64,000 nucleotides of DNA, taken from positions 372,001 through 436,000 of the forward strand of contig NZ_LRXL01000037.1 of assembly GCF_001637325.1 (NCBI RefSeq). The letters run 5' to 3'. Below the pieces are notes generated by a model. The model was not told the DNA's origin and did not search any database. It was given only the letters and a program-made list of their open reading frames with translations. Made by a program: the position numbers and the translations under genes. Positions 52,966 through 62,879 of this stretch are shown in pieces (within the stretch, counting starts at the first letter, position 1; every line of letters starts with the position of its first letter). This DNA comes from Cochleicola gelatinilyticus. GTDB lineage: Bacteria > Bacteroidota > Bacteroidia > Flavobacteriales > Flavobacteriaceae.

Positions 52966-55635
52966 TTAAAGTTTACCTAGGTTAGTTCTGCCTAGAATGA
53001 TATCTTGTTGTTCCTCGTCGTTCTCACAATTGTGTAGCTTGCCCTGTGTGTAAATAGTGTGCAGCGTGCTTACAATTTTGTTGAGACGTTTTAAGGCATT
53101 TGTGTCTTGTTTTTGTCCTTTATTGGTTTTTAATTCGAGCCATGCTTTGTAGGCTTCTTCCAATTCGACCATTTCATTTTCCTCTCCTTTGGTATCGTAA
53201 CTTTTAGGATACCCAATCCAGCAGATCTTTGGAAGAATGTGTGCCGGTAATTCTTTCTGAATAAGATCTTCCATGAATTTTCTAAAATCTACATTCGAAT
53301 AGCGCTCTGTCCATCCCGGAAGCACGATCGAAACTCGAAACGAATACGGGTCGATACCCTCGCAAGCTTCTTCTTCACAATTCTCGGCGCAAATCGGCAT
53401 AAAGGTTTCTTTTGCAGCACCAATGGTCGTAACATCGGGACGCAATAGAATATGCTCGATGACATACATGCCTTCGTTGCTGTCGAGCGTTCGTATAAAT
53501 TCAGCTACTTCCTTAATGGCGGTTTTTGCTTCGGCTTCAGAAGTATAGGTTTTAATTTTTCGAGCAATAATATGGGCTTCATCTTTTAGGTCGGGTACAT
53601 TCGGATTGGTAAGATTAAAAAAGTGCTTTCCGTTCTTGTCGCGCTTAATTTCATAGTTTTCGGGAAACCTTCCGTAGTTTTTCACAGTAAGAATTTCAGC
53701 ATATAAGGATGCTAACGAGTGATAGTGCTTGCTGGAAGAGGATAAAATGGTATCACCTTCATTTCTGAAACGAAAGCGGTATTCGATAATGTCATCATCA
53801 TCAATTTCTTCATAGATCTCTAAAGGATCGTCAGAAAAATTTCTTCGGAAGTAATTCTTGTTTCCTGTAAGCAATGCAATTCGTTTTTCGAACGCTGAAA
53901 CATTTCCCGTGTCCCACAATGCGGAAGCTTCCTGTTCAAAATAATTGAAACTGCGTGGACGTTCGCCACCAATCATGTTGTAACTCTGAAGAAATAATTC
54001 TTTTGTTCTAATTACAGCGGCATCTTTATTCGACCCGTATAGCTGTTTCATTAAAAAAGCGTATTCGCTAAAATTTTCAGCAAACCGAGCTAACAAATGA
54101 TCCAGTATTTCATTGCGTCGTAGCACGGGATCATCAAGGTCTGAAAGAAGTAATTTAGTAACATCTTCATTGGCGGAATAGGCATTTGAAACCAACTCGT
54201 CACCGTTTTTAATATCGGTCACCAATTGTGTTACATAACTTTCGCTGGCAGTTCCCTGTATGCTGAATAATTCTTTTACTTTATTGAGATGTGCGAAATA
54301 CGTTGCGAATATTTGATCGAAGAAGAGTAAATATCCTTTTAATTGTTTCACTTTAGCACGAGTAGCTTCTGATGCTGGAAGTTTCACCCCAAGTTCCCCA
54401 ATTCCGTATACCTCTGGAAAATCGTTTTGAATGCTATTGTAATTCCCCACATCCTGAAACCGCCCTCTTGGTAGCTCCAATTTTTTACTCGCTAGAGCAG
54501 TTTCAATTAACGCTTTATCACGTGCTTCATCTGCAATACGCTGATAGGTTGCTACTTCTTGATTACTAATATTTAATGGGAGAAATCCTTTGTAATAGCT
54601 AAACGAACTTTTATCGCAGCGAGTAGGTTTGGTGTTTGCTGGAACGCACAAATTCCATATTTTTTTTGCGGTTTCAGTACCATCGCAATTATTGATTGTA
54701 ATGTCTCGAATTACATCGATCCCTTCAATTTCCTGTAATAACTGTATAAGATCACTTAACCGGATCTCTTTCCGAAGCTCCGATTTCTGTAAGGCTTCTT
54801 CTTCAATAAAACCATTCCGAAGTAAAGGACCGTTAAAAATAACATCGGAGGTATACCCTTTATCTAACATTTGTTTTAGGGAAAGAAAAGGCAAAGTGGG
54901 AGATAGGTATTCATCAACCACTCGTAGTACTTCGGCATGGACTTTTTCTTCATCGGCTTGAGGCAGTAATTCGATTTGAGCACAAATGGCTACAGGATGC
55001 TCGGTAACTTCGGTAATTCCTACCAAATCTTCACAAAGGTTTCGATGTGCGTGATAGGTTGCTCGAACCTCTTTTTTAATGCGGTTGATTTCTTTTTTCC
55101 GCTTTGCTGCGGTATTAAATTGAGTGGAGTTTAAAGTATCAAGCTCAATAAGAATATCGTATAATCCGTTAATTACAAATTCTTTTCGGTACCCTTTTTC
55201 GATCGAGGGAAAAGGTTTATAGGAGAGTTCGTTGTCTTTGCAGTTCACAAAAACTGTTTTTTCATGTTTTTTGAGCCAAGCATTTTTTACTCCGTCGATA
55301 TCGATACATAGCTTTCGGTAATCTAAGAGACTTACAGGTGAAACGGGTAATGCTTTTTCAGCAGTAAGAAATTGTTTGCTAAGATGATCGATTGTTTTTT
55401 CTTCTGCTAGCAGGTCTTCCATTGGCAATGCAATTCTTGCACCTAGATCGGTAATGGCATAACACAATACTTCTAAAATGGTAATTCCCGGATCGTGCGA
55501 ATTATAGTCAGACCATAAATCGCTACCCATTGCTTCAATGTACTCGATGCCTTTCTTCCGAAGAAATTCGAAGTCCAGATCGTCTTGCGTCGCAGTATTT
55601 TTCGACAAGGTGCTATATGGAGTTACGGTAGACAT
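52966..55635 (-). CDS. Baseplate protein (Afp12-like)
   Basis: 889 residues, overlapping the upstream baseplate J-like gene by 13 bases. The opening (FLRKKGIEYIEAMGSDLWSD, then SHDPGITILEVLCYAITDLG) is the signature of gp6/baseplate-wedge relatives in contractile systems. A second half from about 690 repeats a similar fold (MYVIEHILLRPDVTTIG, then FRKFMEDLIQKELPAHI). It forms baseplate wedges with the preceding protein. Confidence 0.75.
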   Translation of the reverse strand: MSTVTPYSTLSKNTATQDDLDFEFLRKKGIEYIEAMGSDLWSDYNSHDPGITILEVLCYAITDLGARIALPMEDLLAEEKTIDHLSKQFLTAEKALPVSPVSLLDYRKLCIDIDGVKNAWLKKHEKTVFVNCKDNELSYKPFPSIEKGYRKEFVINGLYDILIELDTLNSTQFNTAAKRKKEINRIKKEVRATYHAHRNLCEDLVGITEVTEHPVAICAQIELLPQADEEKVHAEVLRVVDEYLSPTLPFLSLKQMLDKGYTSDVIFNGPLLRNGFIEEEALQKSELRKEIRLSDLIQLLQEIEGIDVIRDITINNCDGTETAKKIWNLCVPANTKPTRCDKSSFSYYKGFLPLNISNQEVATYQRIADEARDKALIETALASKKLELPRGRFQDVGNYNSIQNDFPEVYGIGELGVKLPASEATRAKVKQLKGYLLFFDQIFATYFAHLNKVKELFSIQGTASESYVTQLVTDIKNGDELVSNAYSANEDVTKLLLSDLDDPVLRRNEILDHLLARFAENFSEYAFLMKQLYGSNKDAAVIRTKELFLQSYNMIGGERPRSFNYFEQEASALWDTGNVSAFEKRIALLTGNKNYFRRNFSDDPLEIYEEIDDDDIIEYRFRFRNEGDTILSSSSKHYHSLASLYAEILTVKNYGRFPENYEIKRDKNGKHFFNLTNPNVPDLKDEAHIIARKIKTYTSEAEAKTAIKEVAEFIRTLDSNEGMYVIEHILLRPDVTTIGAAKETFMPICAENCEEEACEGIDPYSFRVSIVLPGWTERYSNVDFRKFMEDLIQKELPAHILPKICWIGYPKSYDTKGEENEMVELEEAYKAWLELKTNKGQKQDTNALKRLNKIVSTLHTIYTQGKLHNCENDEEQQDIILGRTNLGKL

Positions 55636-58600
55636 TGAGTCGCTTTTTTAATTGATTTAGAACCGCAACTTGAAAGAATTGCCGTAACACTATGTTTTTT
55701 TGCTGAAACCAAAATGGCTTTGGCGCTCGACGGAATAATATTTGTCTGATCGGTAAGCAGGGTAGTAGCATTAATGCGGTGATCGATCCATACCGAATCT
55801 AGATAATCTACATACGGCATTTCTTCCAAATAAGAAATAAGATTACTCTTATGGAATGTAACTCCAAAATTAAGCTCGGCCGTTTCTACAAAAGCCCACG
55901 GAGACAAAAACCGTTTTATATCTTCTTCAATTTGCTTGGTGTAATAATTAGCATCGAAACCGGCATTAAATTTTACCCCAAGTGAAACAACTACTTCTTC
56001 ATAATCGGGATTCACTATAGCTGCAGTAACAAAGAAGGAATTCAGCTTATTTATGTAAGTTTCAATTTCATTGCGTTGTGCCGTACTTACGCGTGGCTGA
56101 TATACATCGAATGCATTTTTATGAACGATATCGGGAATCACCACAAGATTTACATTACCGGCCGAAAGAAATCGATTGCCTTGCGTATGATTTAAACATT
56201 TTACTTTATGAATATCTGGAAAATGCTGCAAGATAAGATGCTCATAATCCCATAATGAAACGGCTCGATCGCGGTGGCGAATGCGTTCACTCACACGTTG
56301 ATAATAGTGCGAATCACTTTCTTCTGGAGATCCTCCAAACGAATTATATGGCTGTGATACCCCTTTTACATTCGCTTTTCGCTCGGTAAGTTTACTAATC
56401 GTTCCGGACGGAAGTCCCGTTTTTAGGTGGTTTAACGAATTGTTTTGATCTAGAAATGAAGCCGTTATTACCTGTGTATGCACATCAAGAAATCGGCATA
56501 TCGAATCAAATTGTTTTACATTTCGTGCGCGTAACCAGATCATTCCTGAAGGCAATAAAGTATTGTCATCGTTTGCTTCCGGTGGAATAGTGATGATTAC
56601 AATTCCAGTTTTTAAAAAGTTATCGGTCGTATCTCCAATGAGGTAGGTACTGTCTAATGGAAACCATTTATTTTGAATTAGTATGGCATACTCAATTTTT
56701 TCTGAAGCGGTAAAAGGAGGCGTGTCTGGATTTTCAGTTCCTTCTAGTAATTTAAATAAAAATGTCACCTGTTGAAGCGGTTCTGTACCAGTAAGTCCGA
56801 TGTATAATTCACCTCCCGAACAATAGGTAGGCAAGAGGGTTTCATTAGCTGCGGCTTGTCCAAACGGATGTTCATGAAATAATTGAAGCGTTTCATTTTT
56901 TTCTGAAGCTGCGATAAAAGCAGTGTCACTCGCCTGGTAGGATAAAGAAATCGATTCAATTACGGGTAAATACGGAGCGTTGGGAACAGTGGTTACCGGG
57001 TCTTTTACCAACGCTAAGGTTAATGTTTTGGGATAGATTTCGTGTAAAAAAGAATGCTTCAGTCGTACCTTTAATGGTCCGTCGTGAGTTTTCGTGATTC
57101 CCTGTTTTGAAATCCTAAATTCTACTGCATGCCCTTCCGAAGTAGAAGAAAAGAGTGGAAGATTTTCAGCAGGATTTTCAGTAGGAATTACCGTATTGCT
57201 AACTGGCTGAGAAGGGGATGGCTTAAATACAGTAACTGCGGAATTCTTTACATCGGTAAAGGTGCCATTTTGCTCTAGCAGTAATTTCGCTTTAAAATAA
57301 TCTTGTGTCGTAACAATGGCATTTTTTGAAGCATTTTTATATTCTGAATAATGAGATACGAATGATGCGGGCGTGTTTGCCCAAATAGCTTTTATTCGAA
57401 AACTTTTCCAAGGTTTTTGAAACAATTCCGGGTAATCGATGTAAAATGACGAATGTTTAGTAGGCTGCGTTCCAAAAGGTGGGAACGGTTTGTCGGAAGC
57501 TACTGGACCAAGATCATTTTTAAGAACTAAAGAAGTAGCTTCCGACACATCAACACTTACCGTTACTTTTTTTACTGTTTTTTGAAGCACCTGTGTATAA
57601 AAGGCATATCCCGTTTCTGAAGTTGTGTTTAGTAGAAAACGAAGTAGTGGCTTGGAGGTTGAGTACGAGGCTTCGTGAATTTTTTTCTGAAAAGGAACAA
57701 TGGATTTTTCCGTTTTTTCGACCACCAATGTGAAAGTAAGGTGCTTTCCACTAAGACCAATCGTGGCAGTATTTGTTGCTATTTCTGAAGGATATAATGC
57801 CAGCCAACCTTCTTCTCCCGTTGCGGTAATCGTAAACGCCTCCATAAGCTTGTTGAGGTTGAAAGCTGCGGTGATGTTCTTTTCAAATTCAAATTGAACA
57901 ACAATAGTCCGTTTTCCTTCTTGCAGGTTAAGTACCTCTGCGGCTATGGTAAAACCGATGGTAGGTGCTGGCAGCGGAGTTTCCGGTCGATACGGTGATG
58001 GATACCCAAAAGGCAACCAATACGGATCTTCTTTAAATTTAGCTCCCATTCCGTCTGCAGAGTTCACCATGGGCGCCACGTACAATCCATTTTTGTAGGG
58101 TTGTAGGCCTGTTCCTAAATTGCGATGGTGGTATATACTTTTTAATGCGCCTATTCCGGTTTTATTAAGAATACGTTCTTCGGTGGTTTGGTATTGCATT
58201 CTTTTTCCTTCGGAATCTTTTCCGCCTTCGATGAGCGTATTTGCTTCAATTCGCGCTTCTGAAGTATTTTTAGCGAGTTCAAAAATAAGATGAACACTAT
58301 CTTCAATCGGAGCTTTTTTCGCTATCTGAAGCACTTTTCCGTAGTAAAAATCTAAATGTCGTTGCGTTAATGTATTGAAACGCCTTTTAGAAGTTTCGAG
58401 TAATTTCAGAAAGCATATAAAAAGCGTTAGATGTGGTGTGGTTTTTTGCGAAGATTGTAGATTTTTAATAAAAGCATCGATGGCTTCGTTTTCTATAAAA
58501 AATTGTTGCCAGTTGCCTTGCGGATTTTTTGCGTTGGTTGTATGGAAATAATGTACCTCGTTTGCAAAAGTGTAAGCGAATTGCATCCAGTCTTTTAGAT

Positions 58601-58709
58601 CGAAATCGTTTAAATTCAGATTTTCTGGCGCAAGCGATGCCCGGTACCGTTGTTGTTGCTCGGTACCTTGATGTTGTATTAAAAAAGGATGTTCACAATT
58701 CTTTGCCAT
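55623..58709 (-). CDS. Baseplate J/gp6-like protein (Afp11-like)
   Basis: 1028 residues, the longest structural gene of the locus. The C-terminal third has the baseplate J pattern: SHYYQRVSERIRHRDRAVSL, YEHLILQHFPDIHKVKCLNH, NLVVIPDI, and EEVVVSLGVKFNAGFDANYY. The N-terminal two thirds are beta-rich insertions. Four bases separate it from gp25. It should bridge spike hub and sheath. Confidence 0.8.
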   Translation of the reverse strand: MAKNCEHPFLIQHQGTEQQQRYRASLAPENLNLNDFDLKDWMQFAYTFANEVHYFHTTNAKNPQGNWQQFFIENEAIDAFIKNLQSSQKTTPHLTLFICFLKLLETSKRRFNTLTQRHLDFYYGKVLQIAKKAPIEDSVHLIFELAKNTSEARIEANTLIEGGKDSEGKRMQYQTTEERILNKTGIGALKSIYHHRNLGTGLQPYKNGLYVAPMVNSADGMGAKFKEDPYWLPFGYPSPYRPETPLPAPTIGFTIAAEVLNLQEGKRTIVVQFEFEKNITAAFNLNKLMEAFTITATGEEGWLALYPSEIATNTATIGLSGKHLTFTLVVEKTEKSIVPFQKKIHEASYSTSKPLLRFLLNTTSETGYAFYTQVLQKTVKKVTVSVDVSEATSLVLKNDLGPVASDKPFPPFGTQPTKHSSFYIDYPELFQKPWKSFRIKAIWANTPASFVSHYSEYKNASKNAIVTTQDYFKAKLLLEQNGTFTDVKNSAVTVFKPSPSQPVSNTVIPTENPAENLPLFSSTSEGHAVEFRISKQGITKTHDGPLKVRLKHSFLHEIYPKTLTLALVKDPVTTVPNAPYLPVIESISLSYQASDTAFIAASEKNETLQLFHEHPFGQAAANETLLPTYCSGGELYIGLTGTEPLQQVTFLFKLLEGTENPDTPPFTASEKIEYAILIQNKWFPLDSTYLIGDTTDNFLKTGIVIITIPPEANDDNTLLPSGMIWLRARNVKQFDSICRFLDVHTQVITASFLDQNNSLNHLKTGLPSGTISKLTERKANVKGVSQPYNSFGGSPEESDSHYYQRVSERIRHRDRAVSLWDYEHLILQHFPDIHKVKCLNHTQGNRFLSAGNVNLVVIPDIVHKNAFDVYQPRVSTAQRNEIETYINKLNSFFVTAAIVNPDYEEVVVSLGVKFNAGFDANYYTKQIEEDIKRFLSPWAFVETAELNFGVTFHKSNLISYLEEMPYVDYLDSVWIDHRINATTLLTDQTNIIPSSAKAILVSAKKHSVTAILSSCGSKSIKKATQCLP

Positions 58710-58713
58710 TTTG

Positions 58714-59124
58714 TTACAATTCAGATCCTTCTACTTTATAAAAAGGGAATACCATATTCGATCGGGAATTAGTGATTCGTATGCGGTATTCAATATTAAT
58801 TCGTATTTCTCCATTTAATTCGTTGGTAGGGTCAAGGGTTATGTTGTTGACGTCGATCCTTGGTTCATGGTAAAGAATCGCAGTTTTAATAAGGTCTTTG
58901 ATATATGTTTTAAGAGTGATGTCTAACGGCTGAAAAAGTAACTCTTCCAGATTGCATCCATATTCGGGAAGCATGATTCGTTCTCCCAAACGAGTAGACA
59001 AAAGAATCTCTAGACTTTTATGAATATCTACCTCACCAGTTGTCATTGTCAACTCGTTGGTATTGCTATCGAAATGTGGAGGAAAACTCCAACCGACTCC
59101 TAAAAATGTTTCTGTTGCATCCAT
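58714..59124 (-). CDS. gp25-like baseplate protein (Afp9-like)
   Basis: 136 residues, the size of T4 gp25 relatives. Conserved GVGWSFPPHF at the N-terminus, DIHKSLEILLSTRLGERIM, then PEYGCNLEELLFQPLD. This gp25/GPW family forms the sheath initiator in the baseplate. It starts one base after the PAAR gene and ends four bases before the baseplate J gene. Confidence 0.9.
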   Translation of the reverse strand: MDATETFLGVGWSFPPHFDSNTNELTMTTGEVDIHKSLEILLSTRLGERIMLPEYGCNLEELLFQPLDITLKTYIKDLIKTAILYHEPRIDVNNITLDPTNELNGEIRINIEYRIRITNSRSNMVFPFYKVEGSEL

Positions 59125-59125
59125 A

Positions 59126-59419
59126 TTATCCTCCTATTAAAACAGTGAATTCTCCTGCCATAATGCTTCCTCCATGTGCTGTTGCATCTCCTAATCGTGC
59201 GGCGGGCATTCCACCAATAAATACACTAGATGACCCAACCACAATGCTATCTGGAGGTCCCGCGCAGGTTGCCATATCTCCCATTCGTGCGGCGGGCATT
59301 CCCCCAATTAAAACCGTGGGTTCACCAGCAGGTAAGATGGGACCGCCCACATGCGGTGATGCATTCGGATTTAGCATGGGACAAACGTGAAAATCTGTGA
59401 CTCTGGCTGCTGCTGGCAT
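59126..59419 (-). CDS. PAAR-domain spike tip protein (Afp10-like)
   Basis: 97 residues, made almost wholly of PAAR repeats: ARVTDFHVCPMLNPNASPHV, TVLIGGMPAARMGDMATCAG and VFIGGMPAARLGDATAHGG. His and Cys residues (His11, Cys13, His23, Cys52) are placed to hold a metal at the tip. It should cap the VgrG-like spike. Next to it lies a repeat array and then the spike gene. Confidence 0.95.
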   Translation of the reverse strand: MPAAARVTDFHVCPMLNPNASPHVGGPILPAGEPTVLIGGMPAARMGDMATCAGPPDSIVVGSSSVFIGGMPAARLGDATAHGGSIMAGEFTVLIGG

Positions 59420-59460
59420 AGTAGTATTATTTTTTTTTTTGCATTAATCATTTCAACATT

Positions 59461-59775
59461 ACTTCGACAGGCTCAGTATTAAGTCGTTAAAGTAGTTGGC
59501 TTTTTCTTCAATTTTTTTTATTAGTCCTTTATCATTTTACATTCGCTATTTTACCTCACTTCGACAAGCTCAGTGTGACATCATCAAAGTAGTTGGCTTT
59601 TTCTTCAATTTTTTTATTAGTCCTTTATCATTTTACATTCGCTATTTTACCTCACTTCGACAAGCTCAGTGTGACATCGTCAAAGTAGTTGGCTTTTTCT
59701 TCATTTTTTTTATTAGTCCTTTATCATTTTACATTCGCTATTTTCCTCACTTCGACAAGCTCAGTGTGACATTTT
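59461..59775. repeat. Tandem repeat, four units of 95-97 bp
   Basis: Units begin at 59461, 59558, 59654 and 59749 with ACTTCGACAAGCTCAGTGTG or close variants, then AGTAGTTGGCTTTTTC and an AT-rich tail ending TTTACATTCGCTATTT. It is related in sequence to the 49901-50233 array, sharing the core and the TAGTTGGCTTTTTC box. It fills the 422-bp gap between the spike and PAAR genes; nothing else is visible there. Confidence 0.85.
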
Positions 59776-59841
59776 TCTTCAATTTATCTTTATCATTTTT
59801 TTAAATTTTACACTTACAACTTATTATTCACCATTCACTAC

Positions 59842-61587
59842 TCAATTTATCTGTACCAACGATCCTTTTAATACGGCTATGGCACTGGTAGAAACTTCGG
59901 CTCCAGCGCTTCCTTCTGCTTTAAATTCGGCATTAGCGATAATTGAAACATTGGTTCCTTCTAGAGTAATATCTCCACTTGCTTTTATATTTATATCTTT
60001 CCCACTATCAAGGGTAATTCCATCACTGTCGATCGTAATTTTATTGGAGTTTTCATCTTCAATGAGAATACTTTCTTCATCTTCATCGATGACAATTTTC
60101 TTTCCTGCAGGCGTTTCCAAAGTGATCGATTTTTTCTCGTCATCGAACAGAAATTTTAGTTCACTGCGGGTGACAAATCCTTTTTCATGATTGTCGTCGG
60201 TAGCCGAAATAGGTGATGGGCGTACGCTACTGTGAAGCATTCCTAATACTACGGCATGATTAGGATCATCATTTACAAAACCAACGATTACTTCGTCACC
60301 AATTTCCGGGCGAAAAAAAGCACCCCGATCTGCTCCCGCATCTAAACTTGCCACACGCGCCCAGATTCCTTGCTCGTCTTTGTTGATAATGGGCATATTG
60401 ATAAGGATGCGATCTTCTCCTTCGGGATCTTCTTCCAGCTGTGACACAACCCCAATTTGCAATCCGTTGATAGCGGGTAATAAACCTGCTGCAGGAAGAT
60501 CATTTATTTCATAGGTTTCACTAAACCAAGTAGGATTCATTCCAAATTCTGCATCGACCGTCCAATTTCCATTGGCAATTTCGTGACGCACGGCATTTAC
60601 AAATATGTTTCCGCTAAAGCGATCGCCTACGCCTTCCAGTTTTAAAATTGTATTTGGTTTTACCGAAGGAATTCCCTGAAACTTTACACGTCCCCGAATT
60701 TTAGATAGCTGTTGAAATAGTGCTTTGGCATCACTCCATTCTTGAAGCTGCGTTGTAGCATACGAACCTCCGTGTTTTAATTCTAAATTTTCAATTCCAA
60801 AGACATCCGCCAGATCGGAAGTACTGATGTTTCCATTTAGGGTGATGTTTGGATTGTTAGCTTCTGTTTCTACGATCGCTCCTTCCGAAGGACTCCATCC
60901 ATACGAGGTAATGGTGTTGTATTGATTACGCGCGTCCATTTCTCCATCGAACGCCAATAAACTAGCTCCGAATGCCACAGTTTCAACAGGTTCTTGTGTT
61001 ACATTGGGTTTCGACACAACAAGTTTTCCATTTTCAACCACACATATTTTTCCATTTGCCTGTGCGCGGGTCATGATAAAGTCCCAGTCGGATGCACGAT
61101 ATTGTACCAATTCATTATGTGTAAAAGAGGTGGTTTCTACGTCACTTTCTAGTCCGTTTTTAGAAATAATTTGCTCAATAATATCACTATCGGTACTATC
61201 ATAAAAATAACCACTTTTTCTTCCGAGCGTCATTTTTACAGCTTCATCCCGGCATTCTACCAATAATACAGAGGTATTCTCCCGTACCTTAATGCTTTGC
61301 TTAATAATAACTCCTTTAAAAATGGATGCCTCGTCATTGTGATAACCAGCAGTAATTTCAATTTTTTTTCCAGGAATGAGCAGCTCTTCATTGCTTAGGT
61401 TAAAATCTTGTGCCGAAGCTTCCCCATCGAAAAAGACTAATTGCGCAAAAGGAATTCGATTTACTTCTTTTTCAACCATAATATTTTTCACCTGATATAT
61501 AGCAGATAGTGCTTCTCCTTCAATTAATATATTGAAGGTAGTAAGGTCTGGACTTTGTGAGGTCCCTATGGTTCTGGAGTTGTTCAT
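59842..61587 (-). CDS. VgrG-like spike protein (Afp8-like)
   Basis: 581 residues. N-terminal gp27/late-control-D domain about 15-355 (GKKIEITAGYHNDEASIFKG, SDWDFIMTRAQANGKICVVE). Then an OB-fold about 380-455 (IGVVSQLEEDPEGEDRILIN, GDEVIVGFVNDDPNHAVVLG), and a C-terminal beta-prism with IDEDEESILIEDENSNKITI. It forms the central spike and is covered by the PAAR tip. Start overlaps the stop of the LysM-type gene in TAATG. Confidence 0.9.
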   Translation of the reverse strand: MNNSRTIGTSQSPDLTTFNILIEGEALSAIYQVKNIMVEKEVNRIPFAQLVFFDGEASAQDFNLSNEELLIPGKKIEITAGYHNDEASIFKGVIIKQSIKVRENTSVLLVECRDEAVKMTLGRKSGYFYDSTDSDIIEQIISKNGLESDVETTSFTHNELVQYRASDWDFIMTRAQANGKICVVENGKLVVSKPNVTQEPVETVAFGASLLAFDGEMDARNQYNTITSYGWSPSEGAIVETEANNPNITLNGNISTSDLADVFGIENLELKHGGSYATTQLQEWSDAKALFQQLSKIRGRVKFQGIPSVKPNTILKLEGVGDRFSGNIFVNAVRHEIANGNWTVDAEFGMNPTWFSETYEINDLPAAGLLPAINGLQIGVVSQLEEDPEGEDRILINMPIINKDEQGIWARVASLDAGADRGAFFRPEIGDEVIVGFVNDDPNHAVVLGMLHSSVRPSPISATDDNHEKGFVTRSELKFLFDDEKKSITLETPAGKKIVIDEDEESILIEDENSNKITIDSDGITLDSGKDINIKASGDITLEGTNVSIIANAEFKAEGSAGAEVSTSAIAVLKGSLVQIN

Positions 61588-62276
61588 TAAGATACTTTTT
61601 CAATAGGTGGAAAATGAATTTTTTGTCCGGGTTTTAACCTTCGGAAATTGGTTAGTTTATTAGCAGCTGCTACCTGTAAATAATACTTCGAGTCTCCATA
61701 GATTTTAAAGGTCATTAATGGAAGCGTATCTCCTTCCATTACGGTACGAACATGTGTAAGGTCTGGAGAATTATTATTTTCTTTTGCAACTCTTAGGTCA
61801 TCTTCAACAGTTCCTTTAAATTTTGCTCTCGCAACAGCCCGAAGGGGAGTGCCGTCGGGAGCGAATAGTTTAAATTCGATAGACATTTCAAGCAACGATC
61901 CTTTAAAGAGTAAAGTTCCCCACCCAATCATCACATAAAAAGGTTTGTGTTCGTCCCCGTCATAGTCGAATACCACTCGTCTAAATTTTTCAATATCGTC
62001 GATAATTCCGTCGCCATTCTTATTATCCTGTCCCTTTAGCACTCCAGTACGATCGAATAAGAATTCAAGGTCCAAATCTTCGGGAACGGTACGTACAAAT
62101 TTTGGTGCCGTCGCACTGGTTCCTTGTCCTTGCGCTTCACTATACTCCACCTTGTATTTAAAAATGTATTTCTCCGGATTCAGCAGTGATGTAAATTCTC
62201 CATCTCCCGCTTTTTCGGTGAATTTATCATCTTTATACGCGGTGATTCGCAGCTTTTTTAATTCTCCTTTGCTCAT
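61587..62276 (-). CDS. LysM-type tube-spike adaptor (Afp7-like)
   Basis: 229 residues. N-terminal domain with SLLNPEKYIFKYKVEYSEAQ and DLEFLFDRTGVLKG as in gp53/gp54-like adaptors; C-terminal LysM-like end about 175-229 (TVMEGDTLPLMTFKIYGDSK, LKPGQKIHFPP). It joins tube and spike hub. Coupled by TAATG overlaps to the DUF5908 gene before it and the spike gene after it. Confidence 0.85.
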   Translation of the reverse strand: MSKGELKKLRITAYKDDKFTEKAGDGEFTSLLNPEKYIFKYKVEYSEAQGQGTSATAPKFVRTVPEDLDLEFLFDRTGVLKGQDNKNGDGIIDDIEKFRRVVFDYDGDEHKPFYVMIGWGTLLFKGSLLEMSIEFKLFAPDGTPLRAVARAKFKGTVEDDLRVAKENNNSPDLTHVRTVMEGDTLPLMTFKIYGDSKYYLQVAAANKLTNFRRLKPGQKIHFPPIEKVS

Positions 62277-62437
62277 TATCGTTCGTTTTTACGTTGTTGG
62301 ATCCTCATAACTTGTTCCACACACGATTCGATTAATTTTGAAGTTTTGTCACCCGATTCCTTATTAGGAGTTGCATTGGTTTGTGCATAGTCGTTGACTT
62401 TGATTTTTATGTTCAGTTCTTTAATTTCAATAGGCAT
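62276..62437 (-). CDS. DUF5908 family small protein
   Basis: 53 residues: MPIEIKELNIKIKVNDYAQT at the start and LIESCVEQVMRIQQRKNER at the end. This opening and the C-terminal helix are the DUF5908 pattern, found in contractile injection loci between tube and hub genes. Its role is not known; it may assist assembly of the tube-hub junction. The start is one base away from the second tube gene's stop and its stop overlaps the LysM-type start. Confidence 0.8.
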   Translation of the reverse strand: MPIEIKELNIKIKVNDYAQTNATPNKESGDKTSKLIESCVEQVMRIQQRKNER

Positions 62438-62438
62438 G

Positions 62439-62879
62439 TTATACGAGTGTGAAATAGTTATAGGCGAGTTCTATGGTCTCAACGGCTAATTTGTTTTCTT
62501 CGGCATTAAAATCTTCCACGGTCCATTTTACTGGATAGGCATGAACAACATTCCAAGTCATAAGAGGGTCGTGTTCTTCATTTAATAGTTTTACCGTAAG
62601 GTCGGTAGGTTCAAACTGAAAACTTTCAATAGCATCACGACACCATTGAATTACTTCAGAATCGATTACCAACCCTCTTTTTAAAACCAGATTCGGAAAC
62701 TTGGTGCGTACCGGAAACTTGTGTTTAAATCGGTTTTCTCCTCCTTCCGCAAATTCTTCGGTTTCTATGTCTACGGAAAGTCCAGAAACAGATTGAAATT
62801 GCGTATCGGTTGCTTGCGATGAAATCCCGGTAAACTCCACCATGAAATGAAAACTAACCGGGGGGTAGTAATTGGCCAT
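62439..62879 (-). CDS. Tube protein 2 (gp19-like)
   Basis: 146 residues. YPPVSFHFMVEF opens the fold, then FQSVSGLSVDIETEEFAEGG, FPNLVLKRGLVIDSEVIQW and LLNEEHDPLMTWNVVHAYPV: the gp19/Afp5-type tube pattern. Probable baseplate-proximal tube ring, different from the main tube subunit. Overlaps the first tube gene by one base. Confidence 0.9.
   Translation of the reverse strand: MANYYPPVSFHFMVEFTGISSQATDTQFQSVSGLSVDIETEEFAEGGENRFKHKFPVRTKFPNLVLKRGLVIDSEVIQWCRDAIESFQFEPTDLTVKLLNEEHDPLMTWNVVHAYPVKWTVEDFNAEENKLAVETIELAYNYFTLV

Noticed and set aside
59496-59804. Plus-strand open frame of about 100 codons with three repeats of SLRQAQCD-like peptide
   Set aside because: It is a by-product of the 96-bp tandem repeat; unit length divisible by three keeps the frame open.
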